Shown here: positions 7,019 to 15,640 of the stretch, one piece after another
Numbering within the stretch: the first letter of the stretch is position 1
Layout of the letters: each line of letters opens with the position of its first letter
DNA from: Kitasatospora paranensis
GTDB taxonomy: Bacteria > Actinomycetota > Actinomycetes > Streptomycetales > Streptomycetaceae
Reading direction: 5' to 3'
Assembly (NCBI RefSeq): GCF_039544005.1
Contig: NZ_BAABKV010000001.1
Span: 7,688,001-7,752,000, forward strand
DNA: 64,000 nucleotides
Program-made: the position numbers and the translations under genes
The notes under the pieces: generated by a model
Seen by the model: only the letters and a program-made list of their open reading frames with translations
The model's database searches: none
Told to the model about the DNA's origin: nothing

Positions 7019-9247
7019 GTGAACACCCGAACGGCCCGACTGACCCACACCGCCGTGACCCTGACGGCCCTGACGGCCGCGGTCGTCGCCCCGGCACCCG
7101 GGCTCGCCCCGCACCGCGCGGCGGCCGCGGACGCGGCGCCCGCCCCCGAGGTCATCACCGTCGACACCGGCCGCCAGTCCGGGCCGCTGACAAAGGCGGG
7201 CCTGGGCACGCTGTTCGGGGTGGCCGCGACGCCGGCCACCCCGCGCGACCTGGTCGCGCAGTCCCAGGTCTTCCTCAGCCAGCACCAGAGCCTCGCCGGC
7301 GACGCCCACTACCCGACCTCCACCGAGGCGGTCACCGGCACGCTCCAGGGCACCGGCGTGCGGATGATCGCCCGGTTCAACGACATGATGGGCGGCTGGC
7401 CCTATCAGTGGACGTCCATGGACCAGTGGCTCGACCAGGTGCGAAGCGGCATGCGGTCGCTGGCCGCCTACCGGAGCCAGATCTACGCGGTCGCGCCGCT
7501 CAACGAACCGGACAACAAGCTGCAGGGTGCCTTCATGACCGATCCCGGTCTGCCCGCCGGGAGTTACGACGACAAGGTCAACTACCTCTGGACGCAGACC
7601 GTCCGGACGATCCGCTCGATCGACCCGGGCGTCCCCGTGATGGGGCCCGACTACGAGCACTACAACCCCTGGGAGTCCGCCGACCGGCAGCCCCGGATGC
7701 GGGCCTTCCTGGTGAACGCGATCAACACCGGGACGGTGCCCGACGTCATCGGCTGGCACAGCCTCGGCCCCAGCCCGGGCGACGTGCCGGCCTCGCTCAC
7801 CTCGTACTACCGGCCGCTGGAGCAGGAGTTGCACCTGCCCGGGGCGCCCAAGCCGATCGCGATCGAGGAGTACGGCCCGGGCAGCGGGGACTTCGAGGGC
7901 GTGCCCGGCACCATGGTCAAGCACTGGGCGGAGTTCGCCCGGTACGGGATCGACTGCGCGACCATGGGCGTCTACACCAACCCCGGCCTGCTCGGGAACA
8001 CGCTGCGCCGCAGCTACGGTGCGCCGCCGAAGCCCGACGGCGGCTTCTGGTTCATGAGCTGGTTCAAGGCGATGCAGGGCAACGGGCTGGCCGTCAGCCG
8101 CTGGGACACCCGGCACTACCAGGCCGCCGACGCGGTGGCGACCTGGAACCAGGCGGACCGCTCGGTCACCGTGCTGGCCGGGGGCGAGGACGCCGACGTC
8201 GACGTGAAGCTCCAGGGCCTGGCCGCCCGCGGGCTCGGCCCCGCCGTCCGGGTCCGGGTCGAGTACGCGCACTGGTCCAAGGACCCCGCCGAGGCAGACA
8301 CCACCGTGGAGAGCGGCGGTGATCCGGAGAGCGGGCCGCACCTGCTGGTCGACCGGACGGCGACCCTCGACGCGGACGGCGGGCTCACCGTCCCGATCCA
8401 CCGGATGGACCGCTACGACGGCTACCGGATCACCGTCTCGCCGCAGGCGCCGGCCGTGCCCGACCCGACCGTGCATGAGGCCGAGGCGGCCCAGCGCACC
8501 GACGCCGTGCTGCACACCGGCGCCGACGGCGTGCTCGCCTCGGGCGGTGCGTACGTCGGCGGGATCGACCACCCGGACAGCGCGCTGGCGTTCGGGGTGG
8601 ACGTGCCGCAGGCCGGCATCTACGCCATGGCCGTGCACTACGCAGCGGCCCTGGGCGCGGCCACCCACACCGTGACCGTCAACGGCCGCGCCCAGGAGCC
8701 GGTCTCGTACCCGGCCACCACCGGCTGGTCGCCGACCGAGTTGCGGACCGCGTCCGCGAAGGTGCTGCTGAACGCCGGGCACAACACCGTCACCCTCGGG
8801 CACGGCACGGGCTATGCGGAGGTCGACGACATCGAGGTCCGTCCGGACACCCACCGCTACGAGGCGGAGTCGGCGTTCGTGACCGACGCCCGGCGCAGCG
8901 TCTTCACCTACGACTACGTCCCGGGGTACGTCGGGGGGATCGACAAGGCGGACAGCGCGGTGGAGTTCGCCGTCGATGCGCCGGCCGACGGCGACTACCG
9001 GCTGGACGTCGGCTACGCCAACGGCACCGGGGCCACCGCGACCCACCAGGTGTCCGTCGACGCGGTGGCCCAGGGGCAGGTGAGTTACCCGCCGACGGCC
9101 TCGTGGTTGGGCACGCCGGACCAGGATCGGCCGGAACGCCTCGCCCAGGTCACCCTCCACCTCCACCAGGGCCTGAACCGCGTCCGGCTCCTGAAGGGCA
9201 CTGGCTATGCCGAGTTGGATTTCCTGACGGTGAACCCGGCGCCCTGA
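7019..9247 (+). CDS. Secreted clan GH-A glycoside hydrolase with two C-terminal CBM35/CBM6-like domains
   Basis: 742 residues from GTG 7019 (GAGGTGAGG just upstream). Signal peptide at about 1-37. The catalytic part looks like a clan GH-A (beta/alpha)8 barrel: acid/base Glu163 in APLNEPD after a beta strand, and nucleophile Glu283 or Glu284 in IAIEEYG. I cannot name the family with confidence; GH39-like and GH5-like are possible. Two similar beta-sandwich modules follow (about 482-600 and 610-742), each starting with an EAE motif and containing YVGGID and SAxxFxVDxP, as in CBM35/CBM6. It shares the operator region with the GH12 gene. Its 3' end is only 4 bases from the convergent hydrolase gene. 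Confidence 0.8.
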   Translation: MNTRTARLTHTAVTLTALTAAVVAPAPGLAPHRAAAADAAPAPEVITVDTGRQSGPLTKAGLGTLFGVAATPATPRDLVAQSQVFLSQHQSLAGDAHYPTSTEAVTGTLQGTGVRMIARFNDMMGGWPYQWTSMDQWLDQVRSGMRSLAAYRSQIYAVAPLNEPDNKLQGAFMTDPGLPAGSYDDKVNYLWTQTVRTIRSIDPGVPVMGPDYEHYNPWESADRQPRMRAFLVNAINTGTVPDVIGWHSLGPSPGDVPASLTSYYRPLEQELHLPGAPKPIAIEEYGPGSGDFEGVPGTMVKHWAEFARYGIDCATMGVYTNPGLLGNTLRRSYGAPPKPDGGFWFMSWFKAMQGNGLAVSRWDTRHYQAADAVATWNQADRSVTVLAGGEDADVDVKLQGLAARGLGPAVRVRVEYAHWSKDPAEADTTVESGGDPESGPHLLVDRTATLDADGGLTVPIHRMDRYDGYRITVSPQAPAVPDPTVHEAEAAQRTDAVLHTGADGVLASGGAYVGGIDHPDSALAFGVDVPQAGIYAMAVHYAAALGAATHTVTVNGRAQEPVSYPATTGWSPTELRTASAKVLLNAGHNTVTLGHGTGYAEVDDIEVRPDTHRYEAESAFVTDARRSVFTYDYVPGYVGGIDKADSAVEFAVDAPADGDYRLDVGYANGTGATATHQVSVDAVAQGQVSYPPTASWLGTPDQDRPERLAQVTLHLHQGLNRVRLLKGTGYAELDFLTVNPAP

Positions 9248-9251
9248 CGAC

Positions 9252-10106
9252 TCAGACCTGCCGGAGGCCCTCGACCGGGACGAACTCGTCGATGATGCGG
9301 GCGAGTTCGTCCGGTCGGTCGAGGGGGAGCAGGGTGTAGCCGTCCTCGACCTCGACCAGTCGGCCCTGCGGGAGGAGCTCGGCCAGGCGGCGGCCGTGCT
9401 CGGGCGGCATCACCCGGTCCTGCGCGGCCCAGACCACGAGGGCGGGCCGGTCGAACAGCGGCAGCCGTTCGGCGGCGGCGATCAGGAACCGCGGGTCGGC
9501 CGCGGCGGCACGCAGCAGTCGGACGGTGTCCCGGCGGATCTCCGGCCGTTCGAGGACCGGCGCGAGCCAGCGGGCGGTGGCGGCGTCGCCGCGCTTGGTC
9601 AGCCACCCGAAGGCGATCGGGAGCCGCCGCAGCGCCCGGAGCCGCATCTGCTGCATGAACAGCCCGAACAGTGCCGGCGACAGTCGGCCGGCGAGAACGA
9701 GCGTCTTCCCGGTCAGCCCGGGCGGGAAGTTGTCGAAGGCATCGCACGAGACCAGCACGGCGCGCCCGACCCGCGCCGCGCCCTCGGCCATCAGCAACTG
9801 GACGAGGGCGCCGCCGGTGTCGTTGCCGACCAGGGTGACGTCCTGGAGGTCGAGGCGGTCGAGGAACTCGGCGACCAGGCGGGCCGTCGCGGGCAGCGAG
9901 AGGTCCGCGCCGGCGGGCATCGCCCGGCGGTGCGCGCCCAGCGGCAGGGTCGGTGCCACGCAGCGGTGGCCGTCCGACAGCCGGGCGATCGGGCCGTCCC
10001 ACAGCGACGAGTCCATCATCAGCCCGTGCAGCAGGACGATCACCGGACCGTCGCCGCCGGTGTCCACGTAGTCGATCGTTCCGGTGGAGAGCTCGATGTG
10101 CGGCAC
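9252..10106 (-). CDS. Alpha/beta-fold hydrolase
   Basis: About 284 residues from GTG 10106, which has GGAGG nine bases upstream. Oxyanion block LLHGLMMDSSLWDG, nucleophile region LVGNDTGGALVQ and the acid-residue region VVWAAQDRVMPPEHGR are clear. The nucleophile position is Asp (GNDTGG), as in haloalkane dehalogenase-like and epoxide hydrolase-like members, rather than Ser. The usual catalytic His near the C-terminus is replaced around EDGYTLLPLDRP, so activity is uncertain. The frame stays open upstream into an NTF2-like remnant, but the start has its own binding site. Confidence 0.75.
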   Translation of the reverse strand: MPHIELSTGTIDYVDTGGDGPVIVLLHGLMMDSSLWDGPIARLSDGHRCVAPTLPLGAHRRAMPAGADLSLPATARLVAEFLDRLDLQDVTLVGNDTGGALVQLLMAEGAARVGRAVLVSCDAFDNFPPGLTGKTLVLAGRLSPALFGLFMQQMRLRALRRLPIAFGWLTKRGDAATARWLAPVLERPEIRRDTVRLLRAAAADPRFLIAAAERLPLFDRPALVVWAAQDRVMPPEHGRRLAELLPQGRLVEVEDGYTLLPLDRPDELARIIDEFVPVEGLRQV

Positions 10107-10389
10107 GGTCGTCAGCCTCCCTGCGGCGCGGGGACGACGGAGAGCCGGACGGCCCGTCCGTCCCCCTTGCCCGGTGGACCGCGCAGCCGCGGGTGCGGCC
10201 GCTGCGGGGCACGGGGGAAATCGTCCCTCCCCAAAAGTGAACCACGCGGTTCGCAGGCTGTCCACGGAGCCGGACGCGACCGTGCCCGGCTGCGGGACCG
10301 GCGCGACGAGCTCTGCGCCGACTCCTCCTACGGGGATCCCGCCGAGAGCGCGAGGGGTTTCCGATGGGGCCGGGCAGCCGGCCGGCCTC

Positions 10390-10740
10390 AGCAGGTGGCT
10401 GATGTCGCGGTCGAACGTGAGCTCGCGCAGGATCGTGGTCGGCCGCCCGTCCGCCATCCGCCAGATGAAGGTGTAGAGCACCGGCTCGCCGTCCTTGACC
10501 CGCCGCATCACGATCGCGGCCTGGTCGCCGAGGTCGGTGGTGGTCGGGAAGGTCACATCGTCGACGGACTCGCCCACCCTCTGCCCCTGCCCGCGCAGCG
10601 CCCGGAAGCGGGCCATGAACTTGTCCTTGGTCAGGGTGATCGTCTGCCCTGCCCGGTCGACCCGTACGTTCTGGAACTCGGGGTCGTACAGCCGGTCCAG
10701 CGCGTCCACGTCCATGGCCAGTCCGGCGTCGAGGTAGGTC
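10390..10740 (-). pseudogene. NTF2-like (SnoaL/DUF4440-type) protein, 5'-truncated
   Basis: The minus strand encodes YLDAGLAMDVDALDRLY, then FMARFRALRGQGQ, DQAAIVMRRVKDG, LYTFIWRMADGRPTTI and LRELTFDRDI, the strand-helix order of a small NTF2-like fold. There is no proper start: the upstream sequence runs at once into the antisense of a TetR fragment. The frame also lacks its own stop and stays open into the hydrolase gene. It looks like a gene that lost its 5' end in a deletion shared with the adjacent TetR gene. Confidence 0.55.
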
Positions 10741-10743
10741 GTG

Positions 10744-11040
10744 GCCGGCGCCCGACTGCCGAACACACCCACGCTCGCCCGCATCCCCGAGTACGGGCTG
10801 CGCGCGCTGGAAGACAGCGGGCTGTCCCTGCCCCAGGCGGCCACCGTCGTCTACACCGCCGTCCACTACACCTTCGGCCACGTCATCGAGGAGCAGGACT
10901 CCGCCGAGGCCGAGCCCACCGAGGAATTCGCGCTGGCCTACCCGACCGTGGCCCGCACCATGGAGGAGGGCCGCCGCGTCGGGCTGACCGCCACCGACGT
11001 CTTCGACGCGGGCCTGTCCCTGATCATCGGGAACGGGTGA
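10744..11040 (+). pseudogene. TetR-type regulator, C-terminal fragment (no HTH)
   Basis: The frame encodes about 98 residues that resemble the C-terminal ligand domain of TetR-class regulators (GLRALEDSGLSLPQAATVVY, HYTFGHVIEEQ, FDAGLSLIIGNG). The N-terminal helix-turn-helix is missing and no ribosome binding site precedes the ATG at 10741. It abuts the truncated NTF2-like gene head to head. Probably inactive. Confidence 0.6.
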
Positions 11041-11100
11041 GAACAGCCTGCCGTACTCGGCCGGGCCGCATGAGCGCCGAAGAACCGACGAGCGCAACCA

Positions 11101-11748
11101 CTACGCCCCCGCCGCCTCCTCGCGCTCCAGGGCGCGGACCAGCGCGACCAGGCCCGCGTCGACTCCCGAGGTGTCGCCGGTGGTGAGCCACTCCACCAGG
11201 AAGCCCCGGAGCACGGCGAGGATCATCTCGGCGACCTGGCCCTTGCGCTCGTCGGTCCAGTCCGGCGGGCAGAGGGCGAGCAGGGTCGGCCGGTACTGCT
11301 GGGAGGCGTCCCGGCCCAGCGGGCCGTAGCGGCCGGGGTCGTACATGGTCAGGCCGATCGCCTGGTCGAGCACGCGCAGACCCGACTCCGCGTCCATCAG
11401 CACGGGCCAGACGGCCCGCACCCTGGCAGCCAGCGTGCCGTCCGGCAGTGCGGCGACGGCGGCCTCCACATGGCCGATCCGCCGTTCGCGCAGCCGGACG
11501 ACGGCCTGCCGGAGCAGGTCGTCGGCCCCGTCGAAGTGGTAGAGCAGGACCTTGTGCGTGGTGCCGGCCGCCCGCGCCGCCCGGCGCAGCGAGAAGTCCA
11601 CGAGGCCGTTGGCAGCCAGGTCGTCGGTGACCCGTTCGAGCAGGTCCCGGCGCCTGGCCTCGCCGCGCGGCGAGCCCGCGGACCGCCGGTAGCCGGTCCG
11701 TTCCGGGGAGGCGTCGTCGGCAGAGGTGCTCACCACCACAGCTTTCAC
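11101..11748 (-). CDS. TetR-family transcriptional regulator
   Basis: About 215 residues. The N-terminal helix-turn-helix shows DLLERVTDDLAANGLVDFSL followed by AARAAGTTHKVLLYHFDGAD, the typical TetR recognition region. The C-terminal part is helical and variable (ligand binding). Start taken at ATG 11748; the GTG codons a few residues later are alternatives. It lies divergent to the LacI gene with 220 bases between them. The ligand and targets cannot be read from the sequence. Confidence 0.85.
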   Translation of the reverse strand: MKAVVVSTSADDASPERTGYRRSAGSPRGEARRRDLLERVTDDLAANGLVDFSLRRAARAAGTTHKVLLYHFDGADDLLRQAVVRLRERRIGHVEAAVAALPDGTLAARVRAVWPVLMDAESGLRVLDQAIGLTMYDPGRYGPLGRDASQQYRPTLLALCPPDWTDERKGQVAEMILAVLRGFLVEWLTTGDTSGVDAGLVALVRALEREEAAGA

Positions 11749-11970
11749 GGTCGGACGTCCTCATGGGGTGGCGGCGCGGCAGGCGGCCGGGGGATTCCGC
11801 CCCGGTCGGGGAATGACAGCACGGGCGGGCGCTGAAGTCCAGCGGGCCGGCGGCACCGGAGGACGGTGCGGAGGCGGCCGCCCTGGCGGCCATCGGCGGT
11901 ACCCTGCTGCCCGGCGGCGCGTGCGGCCACCCACCGCCCGCGGCCGATCCGTCCCGCCGAGAGGAACACC

Positions 11971-12981
11971 GTGGTCAGCCTGAAGGACGTCGCCCAGCGC
12001 GCGGGTGTGTCGATCAAGACCGTCTCCAACGTGGTCAACGGCTACCAGCACGTCACACCGGCCATGCGCGAACGCGTCCAGCGGGCCATCGACGAGCTCG
12101 GGTACCGCCCGAACCTGACTGCGCGCCACCTGCGCAAGGGCCGCACCGGCATCATCGCGCTCGCCGTCCCGGAGCTGGGCAACCCGTACTTCGCCGAGCT
12201 CGCCGGGGCGGTGATCGACGCCGCCGCCCAGCACGACTACACGGTGCTGCTCGACCACACCGGCGGCCGGCGCGACAAGGAGCTGCTTGTCTGTCAGGGC
12301 TTCCGTTCGCACGTCATGGACGGCCTGATCCTCAGCCCGATCGAACTGGAGTCGGCGGATCTGCTCGCCCGGACGGAGAGCTCCCCGCTCGTCCTGCTCG
12401 GCGAACGCGAGTACGACGCCCCGTTCGACCACATCGCCATCGACAACGTCGCCGCGGCCCGGTCGGCCGTCCGTCACCTGATCGATCTGGGCCGCCGCCG
12501 GATCGCCTTCCTGGGCGCCCGGCGGGAGAGCGCGCGCGAGCCCGCCCACCTGCGGCTGCGTGGCTGGCGCGAGGAACTCACGGCGGCCGGGCTGCCCGCC
12601 GACGACGCCCTCGTGGTGGCCACCGACGGCTACGGGCGGGAGGACGGAGCCCGTGCGATGGCGGCGTTGCTGGACGGCGCGGACCGCCCGGACGCGGTGT
12701 TCGCCTACAACGACACCGTCGCGATCGGTGCGATGCGCACGCTCGCGGACCGGGGGCTGCGGATCCCGGAGGACATCGCCGTGGTCGGCTTCGACGACAT
12801 CGAGGAGGGCCGGTTCGCGGGAGTCCCGCTGACCACCATCTCCCCGGACAAGGAGGCCATCGCCCGGCTCGCCGTCGACTGCCTGGTCGAGCGGCTCTCC
12901 GGTGGCGCGTCCACCGAGCCGCGCCGGGCCCGGCCCGGGCACCGGCTGGTTGTGCGGGAATCGACGGCCGGCCGGGCCTGA
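11971..12981 (+). CDS. LacI-family transcriptional repressor
   Basis: 336 residues from GTG 11971 with GAGAGG six bases upstream. The N-terminal LacI helix-turn-helix is complete (SLKDVAQRAGVSIKTVSNVV) with the hinge region HLRKGRTG. A periplasmic-binding-protein-like sugar domain follows, with GLILSP, DNVAAAR, GRRRIAFLG, FAYNDTVAIG and VGFDDIEEG. It sits between the GH12/GH-A pair and the symporter/GH127 genes and could control the GAGAGCGCTCTC sites seen upstream of the GH3 and GH64 genes. That link is inference. Confidence 0.9.
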   Translation: MVSLKDVAQRAGVSIKTVSNVVNGYQHVTPAMRERVQRAIDELGYRPNLTARHLRKGRTGIIALAVPELGNPYFAELAGAVIDAAAQHDYTVLLDHTGGRRDKELLVCQGFRSHVMDGLILSPIELESADLLARTESSPLVLLGEREYDAPFDHIAIDNVAAARSAVRHLIDLGRRRIAFLGARRESAREPAHLRLRGWREELTAAGLPADDALVVATDGYGREDGARAMAALLDGADRPDAVFAYNDTVAIGAMRTLADRGLRIPEDIAVVGFDDIEEGRFAGVPLTTISPDKEAIARLAVDCLVERLSGGASTEPRRARPGHRLVVRESTAGRA

Positions 12982-13046
12982 CGCCGGCTGCACGGAGTCC
13001 CGGCCGCCGCCCGCGCGGGCAGCGACCGGGACAGGTCGACGGTCGG

Positions 13047-13439
13047 TCAGTCCGTCACCGCCGGAGCGCTCTCAGCGCCTTCCGCAGCGGTGACGGCGGG
13101 TTCGCCGGGTGCTGCGGGCCCGTCGGGCTCGGCCGCCGGGGCGGGCGACGGGCTGAGCCGCAGCCACAGCAGGAAGGCGGCGCCGAGCACCAGCATCCCC
13201 AGTCCTGTCCACAGGTTGATCCGCACCCCCTGGGCCTTGGCGACTGCGGCGGGGGAGTCGAACGCCCCGACCACGGTCAGGACCGCGCCGTAGAGGACGA
13301 ACAGACCCCCGATCACCCGGCGGATGTCGAACAGCCGGGCCGCCGTCGCCGAGGGACGCTCCGCCCCCGCCCCCGCGGGTTCCGGCCGCTCCGCGCCGTG
13401 TTCGGCGGTGGACTCCTGGTCGTGCACCTGGTCGGTCAT
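13047..13439 (-). CDS. Small membrane protein next to the sodium:solute symporter
   Basis: 130 residues from ATG 13439 with AAGGAG seven bases upstream. Hydrophilic N-terminal 35 residues, two membrane helices (about 42-60 and 76-94) separated by DSPAAVAKAQGVRINLW, and an Ala/Pro/Glu-rich tail. It lies about 100 bases downstream of the symporter gene on the same strand and may be an accessory subunit of it. Function otherwise unknown. Confidence 0.75.
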   Translation of the reverse strand: MTDQVHDQESTAEHGAERPEPAGAGAERPSATAARLFDIRRVIGGLFVLYGAVLTVVGAFDSPAAVAKAQGVRINLWTGLGMLVLGAAFLLWLRLSPSPAPAAEPDGPAAPGEPAVTAAEGAESAPAVTD

Positions 13440-13543
13440 CGGACGGCTCCTTCACGCTCGTCTCGTTGCGGTGGTGGGTGCGGCCGTGGTGGCCGCGCGG
13501 TGACGTCGGCGAGGCGTCGGCCGTCGGCGTACCGGCCGCGGGC

Positions 13544-15211
13544 TCAGGCCCAGAACGGCAGGTAGCAGCCGGCCGCCGCCAGGACGGCCGTCCAGCCGAG
13601 CACCGCCGGCCGGCGGTACCAGATGCGCTCGTCCGTCGTCGGGGCGGGCTGCGGACCGTCTCCGGTGCTGCCGTGCACCAGCCCCCGCAGCTCCGCGGCC
13701 GGCTTCGGCCGGGTCACCAGGGTCACCGCCACACTGACCACCACACCGGCGACGAAGGCGACGATGGAGGAGACGAAGTTGGCGCCCTGGTCGCTCGGGA
13801 TCGCGACCACCCCGCCCTTGTAGAGCCAGAAGTAGTTGAGCATCGCTGCCGCCGTGCCGGCGAGCAGCCCCCAGAAGCCCGCCGCCGGGGACATCCGCTT
13901 CCAGAACATGCCGAGGATGAACACCGCGAAGAGCGGCACGTTGAAGAACGAGAACAGCGTCTGCAGGTACGCCATGATGTTGCTGAACGACGAGGCGATG
14001 AACGCCGTCCCGATGCCCACCGCGACGCCCGCCACCGTCACCGCCCGGCCCACCCGCAGGTAGTGCGCGTCGGGCATGTGCGGCTTGATGTAGGGCTGCC
14101 AGATGTCCGTGGTGAACACGGTGTTGAACGAGGAGATGTTGGCCGCCATGCCGGCCATGAAGGCGGCCAGCAGGCCGGTCACCGCGATGCCCAGCACGCC
14201 GTTCGGCAGCAACTCGCCCATCAGCAGCGGGATCGCGTCGTTGTACTGGAGGTCGCCGGTGCCGAGCTTCGGCTCCACCACCGCGGCGATCAGACCGGGG
14301 ATCACCACCACGGCGGGGATCAGGATCTTCGGGAAGGCCGCGATCAGCGGTGTCCGGCGGGCCGCCGACAGGTCCTTGGCGGACAGCGCCCGCTGCACCT
14401 CGGCGAAGTTGGTCGTCCAGTAGCCGAAGCTCATCACGAAGCCCAGGCCCAGCACGATGGTCAGCCAGTTGGCGCCCAGCGGGTTGGCGCTGCCGATGCC
14501 CGTCCCGCCCCAGGCCGTGGTGAAGTCGTGGCCGTGGGCGCTCTGCAGGCTGCCGCTCAGCCCGTCCCAGCCACCGACCCGGCGCAGCCCCACCACGGTG
14601 AGCGGGATCAGCGCGGCCAGGATCACGAAGAACTGCAGCACCTCGTTGTAGACCGCCGAGGACAGGCCGCCCAGCAGGATGTACGCCAGCACGAACGCGG
14701 CCGCCACCACGATCGACAGCCACAGCGACCACCCGAGCAGCGCCTTCATCACGATCGCCAGCGCGTACAGGTTGACGCCGGCGATCAGCACGGAGGAGAC
14801 GCTGAAGATGAGGGAGCTGAGCAGGTGCGAGGACGGCCCGAACCGGCGCAGCAGGAACTCCGGGACGCTGCGCACCTTGGAGCCGTAGTAGAAGGGCATC
14901 ATCACGATGCCGAGGAAGACCATGGCCGGGATGGCGCCGATCCAGTACCAGTGCACGGTGGCCAGGCCGTACTGGGCGCCGTTGGCGGCCATGCCGAGGA
15001 TCTCCGTGGCGCCGAGGTTGGCCGCGACGAAGGCGAGGCCGGTGACCCAGGCGGGCAGGGCGCGGCCGGACAGGAAGAAGTCGAGGCTGGTGCGGACGGA
15101 CCGCCGGGCGGCCAGCCCGATGCCCAGCACGACGACGAAGTAGACGGCGAGTATCGCGTAGTCGAGCCAGTCGACGTCCAGGCGCATTGCGCCCGCGAGG
15201 TGCGTCGTCAT
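13544..15211 (-). CDS. Sodium:solute symporter (SSS family), sugar-type
   Basis: About 555 residues from ATG 15211 (AGGGG nine bases upstream). It is highly hydrophobic with about 13 to 14 membrane helices. Family features are the N-terminal YAILAVYFVVVLGIGLAAR, SGRALPAWVTGLAFVAANLG, the GYWTTNFAEVQRAL block and a long C-terminal helix. The SGLT-like cluster suggests sodium-driven uptake of a sugar. Its divergent neighbour is a GH127-type arabinofuranosidase, so a pentose such as arabinose is a reasonable but unproven substrate. The small membrane gene downstream is probably co-transcribed. Confidence 0.9.
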   Translation of the reverse strand: MTTHLAGAMRLDVDWLDYAILAVYFVVVLGIGLAARRSVRTSLDFFLSGRALPAWVTGLAFVAANLGATEILGMAANGAQYGLATVHWYWIGAIPAMVFLGIVMMPFYYGSKVRSVPEFLLRRFGPSSHLLSSLIFSVSSVLIAGVNLYALAIVMKALLGWSLWLSIVVAAAFVLAYILLGGLSSAVYNEVLQFFVILAALIPLTVVGLRRVGGWDGLSGSLQSAHGHDFTTAWGGTGIGSANPLGANWLTIVLGLGFVMSFGYWTTNFAEVQRALSAKDLSAARRTPLIAAFPKILIPAVVVIPGLIAAVVEPKLGTGDLQYNDAIPLLMGELLPNGVLGIAVTGLLAAFMAGMAANISSFNTVFTTDIWQPYIKPHMPDAHYLRVGRAVTVAGVAVGIGTAFIASSFSNIMAYLQTLFSFFNVPLFAVFILGMFWKRMSPAAGFWGLLAGTAAAMLNYFWLYKGGVVAIPSDQGANFVSSIVAFVAGVVVSVAVTLVTRPKPAAELRGLVHGSTGDGPQPAPTTDERIWYRRPAVLGWTAVLAAAGCYLPFWA

Positions 15212-15640
15212 GCCAGGTGACCCCTTTCGTCGCAGGCCCGTGGGGACACCCGCGCCGATCATCGAACAGAAACGAACAGAGCACCTTCTGTTCGCGTTCC
15301 GCCGGTCCAAACGTGGTGATCGACGGGCCGTCGGCGCCGCTCGGACGAGGGCTCCCGGATGGCCGGATCCGATCGGTCGGATCGGTGCGGGAGGTCTGGA
15401 CAGTCGGTCCGACGGCGTGCTGTCATTCCGCTTGCGGCCCGGTTTCCAACGTTGGAAGAGATCGTCGGCCCGCCGCTCGCCTTCGCCCCGCCGACCCACC
15501 GGCCCCGCCCCTTGCGTGCACGCCCGCCCCGCGTGTCCCCGTTCCGCGCACCCCTGTTCCGTGCACCCCCGTTCCGCGCACCCCCGTCCGGAACGACGCC
15601 GCCCGACGCCCTGATCGGCGCCCACCCCGCCGGAGTCCCC
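15212..15640. other. Intergenic region between symporter and GH127 genes
   Basis: 429 bases without a convincing gene, holding the divergent promoters of the symporter and GH127 genes. The only clear structure is the 15-bp tandem repeat at 15537-15581. No operator palindrome like those of the neighbouring hydrolase genes was found. Confidence 0.5.
15537..15581. repeat. 15-bp tandem repeat, three copies
   Basis: Three direct copies of CCCCGTTCCGCGCAC (the middle one CCCTGTTCCGTGCAC), followed by a partial fourth copy. The array ends about 60 bases upstream of the GH127 start codon, in the expected 5' untranslated or promoter region. Confidence 0.8.

Noticed and set aside
6878..9166. A 762-codon open frame antisense to the GH-A hydrolase
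   Set aside because: It is a GC-rich shadow frame. The sense strand has a signal peptide, catalytic residues and binding domains; the antisense product has no domain and is low-complexity.
13065..13078. A GGAGCGCTCTCAG sequence like the GH3/GH64 operators
   Set aside because: It is an imperfect palindrome inside the 3' end of a coding sequence, not at a promoter.
13466..15220. A long open frame antisense to the sodium:solute symporter
   Set aside because: Very hydrophilic product without domain; the sense strand is a clear transporter.
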